Source of the DNA: Methylorubrum salsuginis
GTDB taxonomy: Bacteria; Pseudomonadota; Alphaproteobacteria; Rhizobiales; Beijerinckiaceae
Reading direction: 5' to 3'
Assembly: GCF_900114375.1 (NCBI RefSeq)
Contig: NZ_FOSV01000003.1
Location: forward strand, 81,165 to 145,164
DNA length: 64,000 nt
Made by a program: the position numbers and the translations under genes. Below are positions 33,117-46,200 of the stretch, piece by piece (position 1 is the first letter of the stretch; each line of letters begins with the position of its first letter). Below the pieces are notes generated by a model. It was not told the origin of the DNA. It worked only from the letters and a program-made list of their open reading frames with translations, and did no database searches.

Positions 33117-33169
33117 CAGAGCAATGGCCCGAAAGGTGGTTTCCGGCTTTCGGGAAAAAGCCGACCCGC
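33117..33169 (+). repeat. dispersed palindromic repeat, copy C
   Basis: GCAATGGCCCGAAAGGTGG, TTTCCGGCTTTCGGGAAAAAG, CCGACCCGCAGCG. Contains the internal hairpin CCGAAAG/CTTTCGG. It lies between the PAS gene and the 54-residue gene. Confidence 0.65.
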
Positions 33170-33196
33170 AGCGACCCGAACGACAGGAGGAAACCG

Positions 33197-33361
33197 ATGT
33201 CGATCGAAACGAACTGGAGCCTGGACGCCGTCCAGAACCTGCGCAGCATGGCCCGCGAGGGCATGCCGGTCTCGGTCATCAGCCTGAGGCTGAAGCGCCC
33301 GGTCGAGGCGGTAAGCGCCAAGCTCGCGCAACTCGGAATCACCCCGAGGGTCGAGGCCTGA
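33197..33361 (+). CDS. 54-residue HTH-like protein
   Basis: ATG at 33197 with a strong ribosome site, AGGAGG, 6 bases upstream. The whole protein is a helix-turn-helix-like pattern: WSLDAVQNLRSMAREGMPVS, then VISLRLKRPVEAVSAKLAQLGI. Spacing and residues recall the short N-terminal fold of GcrA/Myb-like proteins of Alphaproteobacteria. Probably DNA-binding, target unknown. Confidence 0.72.
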   Translation: MSIETNWSLDAVQNLRSMAREGMPVSVISLRLKRPVEAVSAKLAQLGITPRVEA

Positions 33362-33418
33362 ACGCGGGCGGCGGGCAGACCGCTCGACGGCTGGCCGCCG
33401 CCTCCCGCCCCGAAGTCG

Positions 33419-33463
33419 GATCTGCCCGGCTTCGGGCTCGGCGCACCGATCTCCGGCAGATCC
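33419..33463 (+). terminator. inverted repeat after the 54-residue gene
   Basis: Arms GGATCTGCC (33419-33427) and GGCAGATCC (33455-33463) enclose a 27-nt loop. No T run follows, so termination is uncertain. Confidence 0.35.
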
Positions 33464-33537
33464 GGGATCGATCGGGCACAGACTGAGCGGCGGCTCCGGG
33501 GGCGCTCAGCCCTCGCTCGTGCGATGGCGCGGCGGCG

Positions 33538-33978
33538 CTACCACGTCCCCGTATTCTCCATCGAGGCCCACGGCTCCTGCGGCGGCTTGGCGTCCCCCTT
33601 CTGCAGGATTTCGATCGAGATGCCGTCGGGGGAGCGGACGAAGGCCATGTAGCCGTCGCGCGGGGGACGGTTGATGGTGATGCCGGCCTCCTTCAGCTTC
33701 GTGCAGAACGCGTAGATGTCCTCGACCCGGTAGGCGAGGTGGCCGAAATTGCGGCCGCCGGAATACTCTTCCGGATCCCAATTGTAGGTCAGCTCGACCA
33801 TCGGCGCCTTTTCGGCTTTCGCGCGCTCGACATCGCCGGGAGCGGCGAGGAAGACGAGGGTGAAGCGGCCCTTCTCGTTCTCGACGCGCCGCACCTCCTG
33901 AAGGCCGAAGGCATCGACGTAGAAGGCGAGCGCGCGGTCGAGATCGGCCACGCGGACCATCGTGTGCAGGTATTCCAT
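33538..33978 (-). CDS. gloA: lactoylglutathione lyase (glyoxalase I)
   Basis: Converts the methylglyoxal-glutathione hemithioacetal to lactoylglutathione. 146 residues, two betaalphabetabetabeta modules. Metal ligands expected at His5 ([10 protein letters not shown]), the Glu of the first module, His in [12 protein letters not shown] and Glu in DGISIEILQ are present. It is likely a nickel-type bacterial enzyme. It stands alone on the minus strand. Confidence 0.92.
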   Translation of the reverse strand: MEYLHTMVRVADLDRALAFYVDAFGLQEVRRVENEKGRFTLVFLAAPGDVERAKAEKAPMVELTYNWDPEEYSGGRNFGHLAYRVEDIYAFCTKLKEAGITINRPPRDGYMAFVRSPDGISIEILQKGDAKPPQEPWASMENTGTW

Positions 33979-34038
33979 GGCCGTTCCAGTCGCCTCGTCA
34001 CGGGGATGGGCGCGTATCTGGCTCGCGGCGCGGGAGCG

Positions 34039-34338
34039 TCAACGGGCCGTCGGCGAGGGGATGTCGGCAAGGCGCGGCGGCTGCATCTCGAGGGCGCGGG
34101 CCGCCGCCTCGTATTCGAGAGCCATATCGCGCAACGCCGGCACGGACGGGTCGGCGCTGAGATCGAGCTGATCGGCAAAGCGCAGGCATCGCTCGGCCCG
34201 GCGGCGGAAGGCGGCCGCGGATGGGGGGATGGACGCGGGTATGGACGCGGGTATGGGCCGGGCGCCCGCCCCGGGCCTGCTCCCGCTGGAGTTGCTCGAA
34301 ACGAGCTTGGCGGAAGGGGAACAGCAGAGACCATCCAT
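34039..34338 (-). CDS. small helical protein, unknown
   Basis: 99 residues. The C-terminal half has AAFRRRAERCLRFADQLD and ALRDMALEYEAAARALE, the pattern of short rhizobial proteins of the RxxAxxCRxLA / MAxxYExxA type with no known role. The N-terminal half is low complexity and contains two in-frame copies of a 12-bp repeat (34232-34255) encoding PASI. The true start could be further in. Confidence 0.5.
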   Translation of the reverse strand: MDGLCCSPSAKLVSSNSSGSRPGAGARPIPASIPASIPPSAAAFRRRAERCLRFADQLDLSADPSVPALRDMALEYEAAARALEMQPPRLADIPSPTAR

Positions 34339-34855
34339 CGGATCGCGTCGCTCCGTCGGCGAAGACCGAACGAGCGTGCGCGAAGACCCCGCCCGCTCGC
34401 GCCGGCGGCTGCCCGCATCCGTCGTTCTCTATTTGCGGAAGATTAACCATCTCGACGCTAGCGGTTTTCCTTTCCCCATCGCAATCGGCCGACCTCGACA
34501 AATTCTGCGTCGATCGGGTCGGTGGGGCGCGCCACCGGACGGCGCATGGCAGTCCGGCACGGGCTGCAAAGGTCCGGGACAGCAACACGCGGGTCGTCGC
34601 AGGAAATAACGACGAAGCCCGCGGTCGAAACGTTACGATGCGGGATACGATCTCCGGCACGACGGTCCCGAATGTGAAAACGGCAACGCTTCTCGGGCCT
34701 GATCCAGCAACGTCCGCGCCTCGACGGGTCGCTCGCAAGGTCGGCCCGCCCTCGCATTCAACTCGATTTGAGAATGAGGCCGGCCTAACGGCATTGCGCC
34801 CTGTCTTTGTCGGGCTAAAACGCTCGCCCGTCCTCGATGAGCCCTGCCGCCGATC
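34339..34855. other. intergenic region before the winged-helix-like gene
   Basis: 517 bp without a confident gene. It is less GC-rich than its surroundings and includes GATTAACCATC (34446), a CtrA-like half site, and a TAAC-rich stretch. A 99-codon minus-strand frame at 34458-34757 has no clear ribosome site or family and is not called. Confidence 0.35.
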
Positions 34856-35800
34856 ATGACCGTCTCCGAAGGCCGGCACGCCGCAGCCGGCTCGCTCCGC
34901 CTGGGCGGAACCCCGCCCGAGGCGCTGCCGGCCCACCGCTCGGTCGAGGAGATCCTGGCCCATCCGGACTTTCCGGCCGCGCGCGCGCTGTTCGTCGCGG
35001 AGCATGCCAGGGTCTACGAGGCCGGCACCTTCCCGGCCCAGCTCGGGGCGGATGTCGGGCGGGTGACGGCGCTGGCCATCCTCGTCTGCCTCTACGCCGC
35101 CCACGACCCCGCCGACCGGGCGACCTGGCCGACGCTCAACCGGCTCAAGGACACCGTGGCCCGGTTCGGCTTCGCCAGCCCCCGGCTGATCGACGACTTC
35201 GTCGCCCGCTTGGTCCAGACCGGCTATGTCGAGATGGAGCGCCAGCCCGAGGACAGCCGGGTGCGCCTGCTGAAGCCCACCGAGCGGCTGCTCGACTGGG
35301 ACCGCGCCTGGATGGCGGCCCATTACGCGCCCCTCGACCTGCTCTATCCCGAGCCCGGCTACGGCCCGCCCCTGCGCCGCGATCCGGCCTTCCAGGCCGC
35401 CCATGCGGGCGCCGCGCCTGCGGCCTTCGACGCCATCATCGCGATGACGTGGAGCAACCTCGAGATCGTGTTCTTCCTCAGCGCGACGAGCGCGCTCATC
35501 ATCCTGCTCTCGCTGTTCGAGATGGGCGCGACCGATCCCGAGGCGCGCATCCGCGAGGCCGACCTCGCCCCGCTCGCGCCGCGCTTCGGCGTGTCGCGCA
35601 CCCATATCCGCAACATCCTGAGCGTGGCGCAGGAGCGCGGCTTCGTGGTCCGCTCGGGGCCCCGCAACGCCTTCATCACCCTGACGCCGCGCTGGTCGGC
35701 GGCGTTCGACCGCTTCATCGCCGACAGCCTCGTCCAGTCCGACCTCACGTACAGGCTGGCCCTGCGCGCGATGGGGATCGCCGCGCCCTATCGCAGCTGA
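34856..35800 (+). CDS. winged-helix-like protein, unknown
   Basis: 314 residues. Two helix-turn-helix-like stretches are visible: about 80-140 (WPTLNRLKDTVARFGFASP, then LVQTGYVEMERQPEDSRVRL, a MarR-like wing) and about 228-285 (LAPRFGVSRTHIRNILSVA, then GFVVRSGPRNAFITLTP). A hydrophobic segment EIVFFLSATSALIILLSLF lies between them. It looks like a regulator with duplicated DNA-binding modules, but the family is not recognised and the partner or target is unknown. Confidence 0.7.
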   Translation: MTVSEGRHAAAGSLRLGGTPPEALPAHRSVEEILAHPDFPAARALFVAEHARVYEAGTFPAQLGADVGRVTALAILVCLYAAHDPADRATWPTLNRLKDTVARFGFASPRLIDDFVARLVQTGYVEMERQPEDSRVRLLKPTERLLDWDRAWMAAHYAPLDLLYPEPGYGPPLRRDPAFQAAHAGAAPAAFDAIIAMTWSNLEIVFFLSATSALIILLSLFEMGATDPEARIREADLAPLAPRFGVSRTHIRNILSVAQERGFVVRSGPRNAFITLTPRWSAAFDRFIADSLVQSDLTYRLALRAMGIAAPYRS

Positions 35801-35875
35801 GCCCCCGAGGTTTCCCCTCGGGCGAAAATCTCTAAAGGTCGGGGAAGAGCCATCGGCGAGCCCGGATCAAGACAC

Positions 35876-38533
35876 ATGCGCACCGAGACGCCCCCGACCG
35901 TCCGCCTGGAGGATTACCGCCCGAGCGATCACCTGATCGACCGGGTCGAGCTCGATGTCCGTCTCGATCCGCACGACACCCGCGTCACCGCCCGCCTCGC
36001 GATCCGCCCGAACCCGGCAGGGCGCGCGGGCGCGGCCCTCGTCCTCGACGGGGACGACCTGCGGCTCGTCGCGCTCGCCCTCGACGGCGAGCCGCTGGCG
36101 CCCGCCGCCTTCCGGGTCGCCCCCTCGGCGCTGACCCTGCCGGAGCCGCCGCAGCGCCCCTTCACGCTGACGATCGAGACGCGGCTCGACCCGACCGCCA
36201 ACACCAAGCTGATGGGGCTCTACCGCTCGAACGGCGTCTACTGCACCCAGTGCGAGGCCGACGGCTTCCGCCGGATCACCTACTTCCTCGACCGACCGGA
36301 CGTGCTGTCGGTCTACACGACCCGGATCGAGGCCGAGGCGGCGCAGGCGCCCGTCCTTCTGGGCAATGGCAACATCATCGAATCGGGTAGGATCGAGGGG
36401 ACGGATCGTCACTTCTCGATTTGGCACGACCCGCATCCGAAGCCCGCCTATCTCTTCGCCCTCGTCGGTGGACGCCTCGACCGGATGACGGCGCCGTTCA
36501 CCACCATGGAGGGCCGCGCGGTCGAACTCGCCGTCTACGTCGAGCCGGGCAAGGCCGAGCGGGCGGCCTACGCGCTCGACGCGGTGGCGCGCTCGATGAA
36601 GTGGGACGAGGAGGTGTTCGGCCGCGCCTACGATCTCGACGTGTTCAACGTCGTCGCCGTGTCCGACTTCAACATGGGCGCGATGGAGAACAAGGGCCTC
36701 AACATCTTCAACGACAAGTACGTCCTGGCCTCGCCCGAGACCGCGACCGATGCCGATTACGCGGCGATCGAGGCGATCATCGCGCACGAATATTTCCACA
36801 ACTGGTCGGGCAACCGTATCACCTGCCGCGACTGGTTCCAGCTCTGCCTGAAGGAGGGCCTGACGGTCTTCCGCGATCAGGAATTCTCGTCCGACATGCG
36901 CTCGCGCGACGTTCACCGTATCGGCGAGGTGCGCACCTTGCGCGCCCGCCAGTTCCCGGAGGATGCCGGGCCGCTGGCCCATCCGGTGCGGCCGAAGCTT
37001 TATGCCGAGATCAACAACTTCTACACGGCCACCGTCTACGAGAAGGGCGCCGAGATCGTCCGGATGCTGCGCACGCTGATCGGCGAGCGCGCCTTCCGCG
37101 CCGGCATGGACCGCTATTTTTCGGAGAACGACGGCACCGCCGCGACCGTCGAGCACTTCCTGAAGGCTTTCGAAGCGGAGACCGGCCGCGACCTGTCCGA
37201 CTTCGCCGAGTGGTACGAGCGCCCCGGCACGCCGCGGGTCGCCGTCTCCGGCCATTACGACGAGGCCCGAAAAACCTACCGGCTCGACTTCCGCCAGACC
37301 CGGCCCGGCGCCGGGGCCGACGCGCCGCCCGTCGTGATTCCGGTCCGGCTCGGCCTGATCGGCGCCGAGGGCCCCCTCGACGGGGCGACGAGCCCGCAGC
37401 TCGAGGACGGCGTGTTCGTGCTCGACGCGCCCGAGGCCTCGCTCACCTTCGAGAACGTCCCTGCAGCGCCGGTGCCCTCGTTGTTTCGCGGGTTCTCGGC
37501 TCCGGTGCGGGTCGACATGGCGATGGACGATGCCGACCGGCTCACCCTGCTGCGGCACGACACCGACGGCTTCAACCGCTGGGAGGCCGCCCAGCGCGTC
37601 GCCGCCCGGCTGATGACCGGGGCTCTGCGCGGCGAGGCGACCGAGGCCGGGGCGGACGCCTTCGCGGCGGCCCTCGGCGCCTTCCTCGACGACCGGGCGC
37701 TGTCCGACCCGGCCTTCGCCGCCCTGGTGCTGGCGCTGCCGAGCGAGAGCGACCTCGCCGACGAGATCGGCGCCGAGATCGATCCCGACGCGATCTTTTC
37801 GGCCCGCCGCGCCCTGCGAGCCCGTCTGGGTACGGCGCTGAGCGCCCGCCTGCACGCCCTGCGGGATGCGCTGGCCGAGCCCGCCGGCGCGCCGTTCTCG
37901 CCCGACGCCGCCTCCGCCGGGCGGCGGGCCCTGCGCAACGCCGCCCTCGACCTGATCGCGGCGGCCGATCCGATCCAGGGCGCCGCGCTCGCGGGGGCGC
38001 AGGTCGCGTCCGCCACCAACATGACGGACCGGCTCGCGGGCCTCTCCACCCTCGCGCTGCTGCCGGGCGAACCCCGCGAGGCGGCCCTCGCGGCCTTCGC
38101 GGAGCGCTACGCTCACGAGCCCCTCGTCCTCGACAAGTGGTTCGCGATCCAGGCCATGATCCCGGAGGACGGCACGGTCGAGCGGGTGCGCGGCCTCCAG
38201 GCCCATCCGGCCTTCGCCATGACCAACCCGAACCGGGTGCGCTCGCTGGTCGGCAGCTTCGCGCTGGCCAACCCGACTCAGTTCAACCGGGCCGACGGGG
38301 CCGGCTTCGCGCTCGCTACGGAGACGGTGCTCGCCCTCGACCGGACCAATCCGCAGGTGGCCGCGCGGCTGATGACCGCCTTCGGATCGTGGCGCCGGCT
38401 GGAGCCGCAGCGCCGGGCCGCCGCGGAATCGGCCCTGCGTCGCATCCTTGCCACGCCCGGCCTTTCCCGTGACGTCGCCGACATCGCCGGCCGGAGTCTC
38501 GGCAATCCTGTTGGCGATTCGTTAACCACCTGA
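35876..38533 (+). CDS. pepN: aminopeptidase N
   Basis: M1 zinc aminopeptidase that removes N-terminal residues from peptides. 885 residues, the usual size of the bacterial type with an extended C-terminal domain. Exopeptidase motif GAMEN at residues 268-272. Zinc site HEYFHNW with His304, His308 and Glu327 (KEGLT). The start gives the typical N-terminal beta-domain beginning with LEDYRPSDHLIDRVELDV. It lies upstream of a membrane PAS kinase, 180 bp away. Confidence 0.96.
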   Translation: MRTETPPTVRLEDYRPSDHLIDRVELDVRLDPHDTRVTARLAIRPNPAGRAGAALVLDGDDLRLVALALDGEPLAPAAFRVAPSALTLPEPPQRPFTLTIETRLDPTANTKLMGLYRSNGVYCTQCEADGFRRITYFLDRPDVLSVYTTRIEAEAAQAPVLLGNGNIIESGRIEGTDRHFSIWHDPHPKPAYLFALVGGRLDRMTAPFTTMEGRAVELAVYVEPGKAERAAYALDAVARSMKWDEEVFGRAYDLDVFNVVAVSDFNMGAMENKGLNIFNDKYVLASPETATDADYAAIEAIIAHEYFHNWSGNRITCRDWFQLCLKEGLTVFRDQEFSSDMRSRDVHRIGEVRTLRARQFPEDAGPLAHPVRPKLYAEINNFYTATVYEKGAEIVRMLRTLIGERAFRAGMDRYFSENDGTAATVEHFLKAFEAETGRDLSDFAEWYERPGTPRVAVSGHYDEARKTYRLDFRQTRPGAGADAPPVVIPVRLGLIGAEGPLDGATSPQLEDGVFVLDAPEASLTFENVPAAPVPSLFRGFSAPVRVDMAMDDADRLTLLRHDTDGFNRWEAAQRVAARLMTGALRGEATEAGADAFAAALGAFLDDRALSDPAFAALVLALPSESDLADEIGAEIDPDAIFSARRALRARLGTALSARLHALRDALAEPAGAPFSPDAASAGRRALRNAALDLIAAADPIQGAALAGAQVASATNMTDRLAGLSTLALLPGEPREAALAAFAERYAHEPLVLDKWFAIQAMIPEDGTVERVRGLQAHPAFAMTNPNRVRSLVGSFALANPTQFNRADGAGFALATETVLALDRTNPQVAARLMTAFGSWRRLEPQRRAAAESALRRILATPGLSRDVADIAGRSLGNPVGDSLTT

Positions 38534-38717
38534 TCCGACTCGCCTTTCGAGAATCGGAAGGCGCGGCGCAGGGACTCCGATCACGGTTGAGGTCAACGGC
38601 CACCCGCAAATTGGGCGTGGACAAAGCGCCCCCGGCGATGCTCAATGTGAATACGATTCGAAGACAGCCGGTGCGGCACCGGCCGGGTCGGATTCACCAT
38701 CAATGCGAGGTTCCGAT

Positions 38718-41147
<2,430 letters not shown>

Positions 41148-41226
41148 GGGACTGCCCGAAAGGGGCATTCACCGCTGGGGTGCTCTTCCGACGCGACAGC
41201 GCAGCGGGCCTTCGGTGACGCATGTC

Positions 41227-41285
41227 TGAAGCCGCATCCGGCCGGATCGCAGCGGCGGCGTGGGGCGAAACCCGATGCGGCTTCA
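41227..41285. repeat. inverted repeat between PAS kinase and DUF6894 gene
   Basis: Perfect 12-bp arms TGAAGCCGCATC (41227-41238) and GATGCGGCTTCA (41274-41285). The right arm contains the stop codon of the DUF6894 gene. It may end transcription from both convergent genes. Confidence 0.5.
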
Positions 41286-41528
41286 GCCCGTCGGCCCCAC
41301 GAGCCAGCCCGTCCGCACGGTCAACTCGCTGCGGTAGACGGCCATTCCGTCCGCGTCGCGCGCGGTGACGGACATCCGGCGTTCGTGATGCGCCACGACC
41401 TCGAAGCGGGCGATGTCGAGGAGCGTGCGAAGCGCCAAGGTGGCGACGGCCTCGCCCCCATCGAGCTCCGTCCCCTCCTCATCGACCGTCAGACCGCCGT
41501 TCTCGACGTCGAAGTAGTACCGCGACAT
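41283..41528 (-). CDS. DUF6894 family protein
   Basis: 81 residues starting MSRYYFDVENGGLTVDEEGT, the hallmark of DUF6894, small proteins very numerous in Methylobacterium. SVTARDADGMAVYRSELTV is also typical. The function is unknown. An upstream ATG eight codons earlier is possible but breaks the family start. Confidence 0.85.
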   Translation of the reverse strand: MSRYYFDVENGGLTVDEEGTELDGGEAVATLALRTLLDIARFEVVAHHERRMSVTARDADGMAVYRSELTVRTGWLVGPTG

Positions 41529-41601
41529 TCCCTCGGACCCCGGACACGACATGGTCGTCTGTTAACCGGGATCGGCGCCGGGGTTTCCGCAGCCGCCGAA
41601 C

Positions 41602-43080
41602 CTACGGCAACTCCTCGTGCCAGGTGCGGCCGTCGCGCTCGATCAGGGCGATGGCGGCGGTGGGGCCCCAGCTCCCGGCGGCGTAGGGGCGCGGCGGCTC
41701 AGGGCGGTCGGCCCAGGCCTTGAGCAGGGTGTCGGCCCAGGCCCAGGCGACCTCGACCTCGTCGCGGCGCATGAACAGGGTGGCGTTGCCGCGCACCACG
41801 TCCATCAGCAGCCGCTCGTAGGCGTCGGGGTAGCGCTGCTTGAACGTCTCCTCGAACGAGATGTCGAGGTTGGTCGGACGCAGGCGCATGCCGCCGGGGC
41901 CCGGATCCTTGGTCATCACCTCGAGCTTCATCCCCTCCTCCGGCTGGAGGCGGATGACGAGGCGGTTCGGTTCGCGCCCGAACGATTCGGAGGGGAAGAT
42001 CGAGAACGGCGAGGCGCGGAACTGCACCACGATCTCGGAATGCTTCCTGGGCAGGCGCTTGCCGGTGCGCACGTAGAACGGCACGCCGGCCCAGCGCCAG
42101 CTCTGCACCTCGAGCTTGAGCGCCACGAAGGTCTCGGTGCGGCTCGGAGGATGGTCGCCGAGATCGGTCTGATAGCCCGCCACCGGCTGGCCGCCGACCG
42201 CGCCCGCGGCATACTGGCCGCGCACGGTCACGCTCTGCACGTCGGCGGCGGTGATGGGCTTGAGGGCGCGCAGCACCTTCAGCTTCTCGTCGCGCACCGA
42301 ATCGGCGTCGAGCGAGATCGGGCTCTCCATCGCGGTGAGGCAGAGGAGCTGGAGGATGTGGTTCTGCACCATGTCCCGCAGCGCGCCCGACGTGTCGTAA
42401 TAGCCCGCGCGCCCCTCGACGCCGACGGTCTCGCCCACCGTGATCTGCACGTGGTCGATCACGTCGGCGTTCCACAGCCGCTCGAAGATCGTGTTGGCGA
42501 AGCGCAGGGCCAGCAGGTTCTGGACCGTCTCCTTGCCGAGGTAATGGTCGATCCGGAAGATCTGGCTCTCGGGGAAGACGGCGCCGACCGCGTCGTTGAT
42601 GGCGCGGGCCGATTTCAGATCCTTGCCGATCGGCTTCTCCAGCACGACGCGGGTGTTCTCGCCGATCAGGCCGTAGCGGTCGAGGTTCCGGCAGATCGCA
42701 CCGTAGAGATCGGGCGAGGTCGCGAGATAGAACGGGCGGATGCGGTCCGGCCGCTCGTCGAGCAGCCGCTTGAGGTCGCTCCAGCCGTCGTCGCCCAGCG
42801 CATCGACCGTCACGTAGAACAGGTGATCGAGGAATCCCTGGAGCCTGGTCTCGTCGATGTCGGAGGCCGGCACGAAGCTGAGCAGCGCGTCCCGCGCCCG
42901 CTCGCGGAAAACCTCGGTGGTGATCTCGGTGCGGGACGCCCCGATGATGCGGCTGGTTTCCGGGATCTGCGCATCGCGGAACCGCTGGTAGAGGGCGGGC
43001 AGGAGCTTGCGCTGGGTCAGGTCCCCGGTGGCGCCGAACACAACGTAGTCGAAGGACGAGACGGGGATGATGGTGGCCAC
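41602..43080 (-). CDS. zwf: glucose-6-phosphate 1-dehydrogenase
   Basis: First step of the oxidative pentose phosphate and Entner-Doudoroff pathways, reducing NADP. 492 residues. N-terminal nucleotide fold FGATGDLTQRKLLPALY (about 14-30). Substrate signature RIDHYLGKETVQNLLALRF (about 177-195). The C-terminal LLMDVVRGNATLFMRRDEVEVAW is typical. The gene stands alone, without pgl or edd next to it. Confidence 0.96.
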   Translation of the reverse strand: MATIIPVSSFDYVVFGATGDLTQRKLLPALYQRFRDAQIPETSRIIGASRTEITTEVFRERARDALLSFVPASDIDETRLQGFLDHLFYVTVDALGDDGWSDLKRLLDERPDRIRPFYLATSPDLYGAICRNLDRYGLIGENTRVVLEKPIGKDLKSARAINDAVGAVFPESQIFRIDHYLGKETVQNLLALRFANTIFERLWNADVIDHVQITVGETVGVEGRAGYYDTSGALRDMVQNHILQLLCLTAMESPISLDADSVRDEKLKVLRALKPITAADVQSVTVRGQYAAGAVGGQPVAGYQTDLGDHPPSRTETFVALKLEVQSWRWAGVPFYVRTGKRLPRKHSEIVVQFRASPFSIFPSESFGREPNRLVIRLQPEEGMKLEVMTKDPGPGGMRLRPTNLDISFEETFKQRYPDAYERLLMDVVRGNATLFMRRDEVEVAWAWADTLLKAWADRPEPPRPYAAGSWGPTAAIALIERDGRTWHEELP

Positions 43081-43185
43081 GAAACGGCTCCCATGGTTCG
43101 CGCGCGACGGGCAGCGTCTGGCCCGAGGGTTACCGGCCCGGGCCGGGACCTTGCAAGGGCTCGGCCGCCGACGGGCCTGTCGGAA

Positions 43186-43210
43186 GGGGCCGGCCCATTC
43201 GGCCGACCCC
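43186..43210 (-). terminator. GC-rich hairpin after the glycosyltransferase gene
   Basis: GGGGCCGGCC (43186-43195) pairs with GGCCGACCCC (43201-43210) at nine of ten bases with one G-U, over a 5-nt loop. On the minus strand it follows the stop of the large glycosyltransferase. No T run. Confidence 0.4.
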
Positions 43211-43228
43211 GTACCCCAGTCCGGCCCG

Positions 43229-46200
43229 TCAGAGGCGGAACGGCACGTCGGCGATCGCGAAGGCGGAGAGGTCGGGTGCGTAGAGGCCGCGCACCGGCCC
43301 GCTCGCGCTGTAGCCGAAGAAGCGGGCGACCGCCTCGTCGAGGTCGGACTTCAACGCGGCGCAGACCTGAAGGCGGCGCACCGAGGAGGGCGGGAGGATC
43401 ATGTAATCCGCCGTCAGCTGCGCGGCGACGACGCCGTGCATCCGCGGCGAGAAGTGCCACGCGATCACCGAAGCCGCGATCTTGAGCGGCATGTGATCCT
43501 CGAAGATCGTGTTGCCGTCCGGCCGGCGCTGGCCCTTGTAGAGACGTCCGGTCAGGGCGTCGAAGCGCCCTTCCGCCGAGGCGGTGGCGTAGACCTCCGC
43601 CCAGCGCCCGGACAGGACGTAGTCGGCCCCGATCAGCAGCAGGGCGTCCCCGCCCGAAACGTTCTCGCTCAAAACGTCGCAGCAGGCGGCCAGGGCCGCC
43701 GGGACGCTCTCGAACGCGCTCACCGCGCCGTCCGGCCCGATGCCCTCGGCGCCGCCTCCGGCGGGCCAGGCGGCGAAGACGCGACGGTCCGCGACGAGGG
43801 CGCGGTTGGCCTCCTTCCAGGCCTCGAACGCCCCCGGCCCGCTCGCATGGACGAAGACCGCCAGCGGCGGCGCGGCGGCGCCCTTGACGGCGCGCAGGTC
43901 GGTCAGCGGCGTGGGTTGACGCAGCAGGGCGAGGTTGGCGAGGTGGTCCTCGACGACGGTGATCTGGTTGTCGGCCCGAGCGATGCGGTAGCGGCCCAGC
44001 GTCACCGGCAGGAAGGCCGGCGGGCGCTCGACGGTGTAGCGCAGGATCAGCTCCCAATCGACCAGCCGCCGCATGCTCTCGTTGAAGCCGCCGAACCGCT
44101 CGAACGATTCGCGGCGGTGCATGAAGACGTTGAGATCGATGAAGTTGCGCCGCTCCAGGCGTGCCCGGTTGAACGGGGCCATGCGGACGGAGCGGAACTC
44201 GTCGCGATCGAGGCTCGGCAGATATTCCCAGATTTCCTGGCCGGCATAGGCGCTCGTCGCCTCCGGCTGCTGGCGGAAGGCGTCCAGCATGACCGCGAGA
44301 TAGTCCGGCCCCCAGACGTTGTCGGAATCGATGTAGGCGACGAACGGCCCCGTGCCCGCGCGCAGGCCCGCGTTGCGGGCGGCCGAGACACCGCTGTTGC
44401 GCTCCAGTTCGATCAGCCGGATGCGCGGATCGTCGAAGGCCCGCACCACCGCGACGCTGTCGTCCTTGCTGCCGTCATCGACGACGATCAGCTCGAAATG
44501 GCCGTAGGTCTGGGCCAGCACCGACTCGATGGCCTCGCCGACGATCTTCTCCCGGTTGAACACCGGCATCACGACGGTGACCAGTTCGGTCTGCGGCACG
44601 TCCTTAGCGCGCGAGACCCGCAGCGTGCGCTCGAAGTCGATCGCTTCGAGGATGGCCGGAATCCGCTCTAGCTGCCCGAAGGGCATCCGCTCCTCGACGT
44701 AGGACCAGCGCAGGAATTCCTCGAAGGTGAAGTCGCTCCTGAAGCCGCGGTCCGGATTGATGACGGTGATCTGCCGTTTGGCGAGCACCTGCTCGCGGCC
44801 GGCGAGGCGCAGCGTCGCCTCGATGGTCTCGTACCGGAACGCCTCGTTCGGCAGGGCGATCTGGAACGCGTGCGCCCCGTCGCCGATCCCGGCCTTCTTG
44901 AGGTCGGGCCGATACTGGTTCGCCTCGACGTTGCGGACCGTGATGCTCGTGCCGGTTCCGATGCTGGCGCCGGTCTCGGGGTCGAACTCGAGGTCGAAAT
45001 CGATGGTGACGTCGACGAGGGTGGCGATGCCAGGATGGGCCGCGTCGTAGGCCCATCCTTCCAGGCGCCCGCCGAAGATGGCGCCGAAGGCGGCCTTGTG
45101 CTCGGTCGGGCGCTGCTCGGCCCGGGGCCGGTCCTCGGGCGTTCCGCCGATGCCCCGGACGAAGGGCACGCGCCGGCCGTCTCCCCGGCTGCGCAACTCG
45201 AATTGGTGGACCTCACCGTCGGCGACGGCGAAGGAGGCCGCGACGTTGAAGCCGGATCTGCGCACGAAGCCGGCGCCCTGGACGTCGCCGCGGTCTTCCG
45301 TCACGTCGATGCCGCGCACCGGCGAGCCGTCGCGGAACACCCAGAGCTGGCCCGGCACCCAGCGCCCGTCGCGGTCCTTCTCGACGATCCACCCCCGGGC
45401 CGCACCGCCGCCGAACCGCTCGATCCGGCCGTCGCAGGCGACGGCGTCCTTGAGGTCCACCTGATCGAGGCGGGCCGGCAGGTCGATGCGCCCGGTCACG
45501 CCCTTGCATCCGTCCTCGATTGCGGCGGCGACGCCGCGCTCGAACACCCGCATCAGGCCGGGATTGAGCCGCGCGATCTTCTCGCGCCAGGGCGCCACGA
45601 AGTCGCGCCGGATCGCCGCCGCGATCGCGTCGGCGTCGTAGGCGCCGCCGCCGAGCGCCTCGTTCCAGCGCGACGCGAACACGAACCGGTTCCTGAGAAG
45701 GTAGTAGGTATAATAGAGTGCCGGAAAGTGACCGGCCTTCGAGCGCTTGTTATGGGCGACGCGGGCGGTCGGGCAGACCACGCATGTGACGCCCTTGTCC
45801 TTGAACGAGAGACACCAGTGGGTCTCTTCGTAATACAGGAAGTAGTCTTCGGGGATGTGGCCGATCTTCGGCAGCAGGGCGAGCGGCACGAACAGGGCGC
45901 AGCCGTTGAGGACATCGACCTCGTAGGGCTCCGCGGGCAGCACGCCGACGGCCTGCCCCTCGAACAGTTGGTTGACGACGACGCCCTCGGCGCTGGCGAA
46001 CACCACGCCGCCGCCATAGCCGACATGCCCGTCCGCGTTGATCACGGCGGGAGCCAGCACGGCATCGGGCCGCGCGTTGTCGAGAAGCGTCTCGAAGGTC
46101 GCGCTCGTCACGGCGACATCGGGATTGAGGATGAAGCCGTACTCGCACCCTTCCTGCCGCATCAGTTCGAGCAGCGCGTTGTTGCCGCCGGCATAGCCCG

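Noticed and set aside
34458..34757. A 99-codon minus-strand frame
   Set aside because: No ribosome site or recognisable product; composition fits noise or decay.
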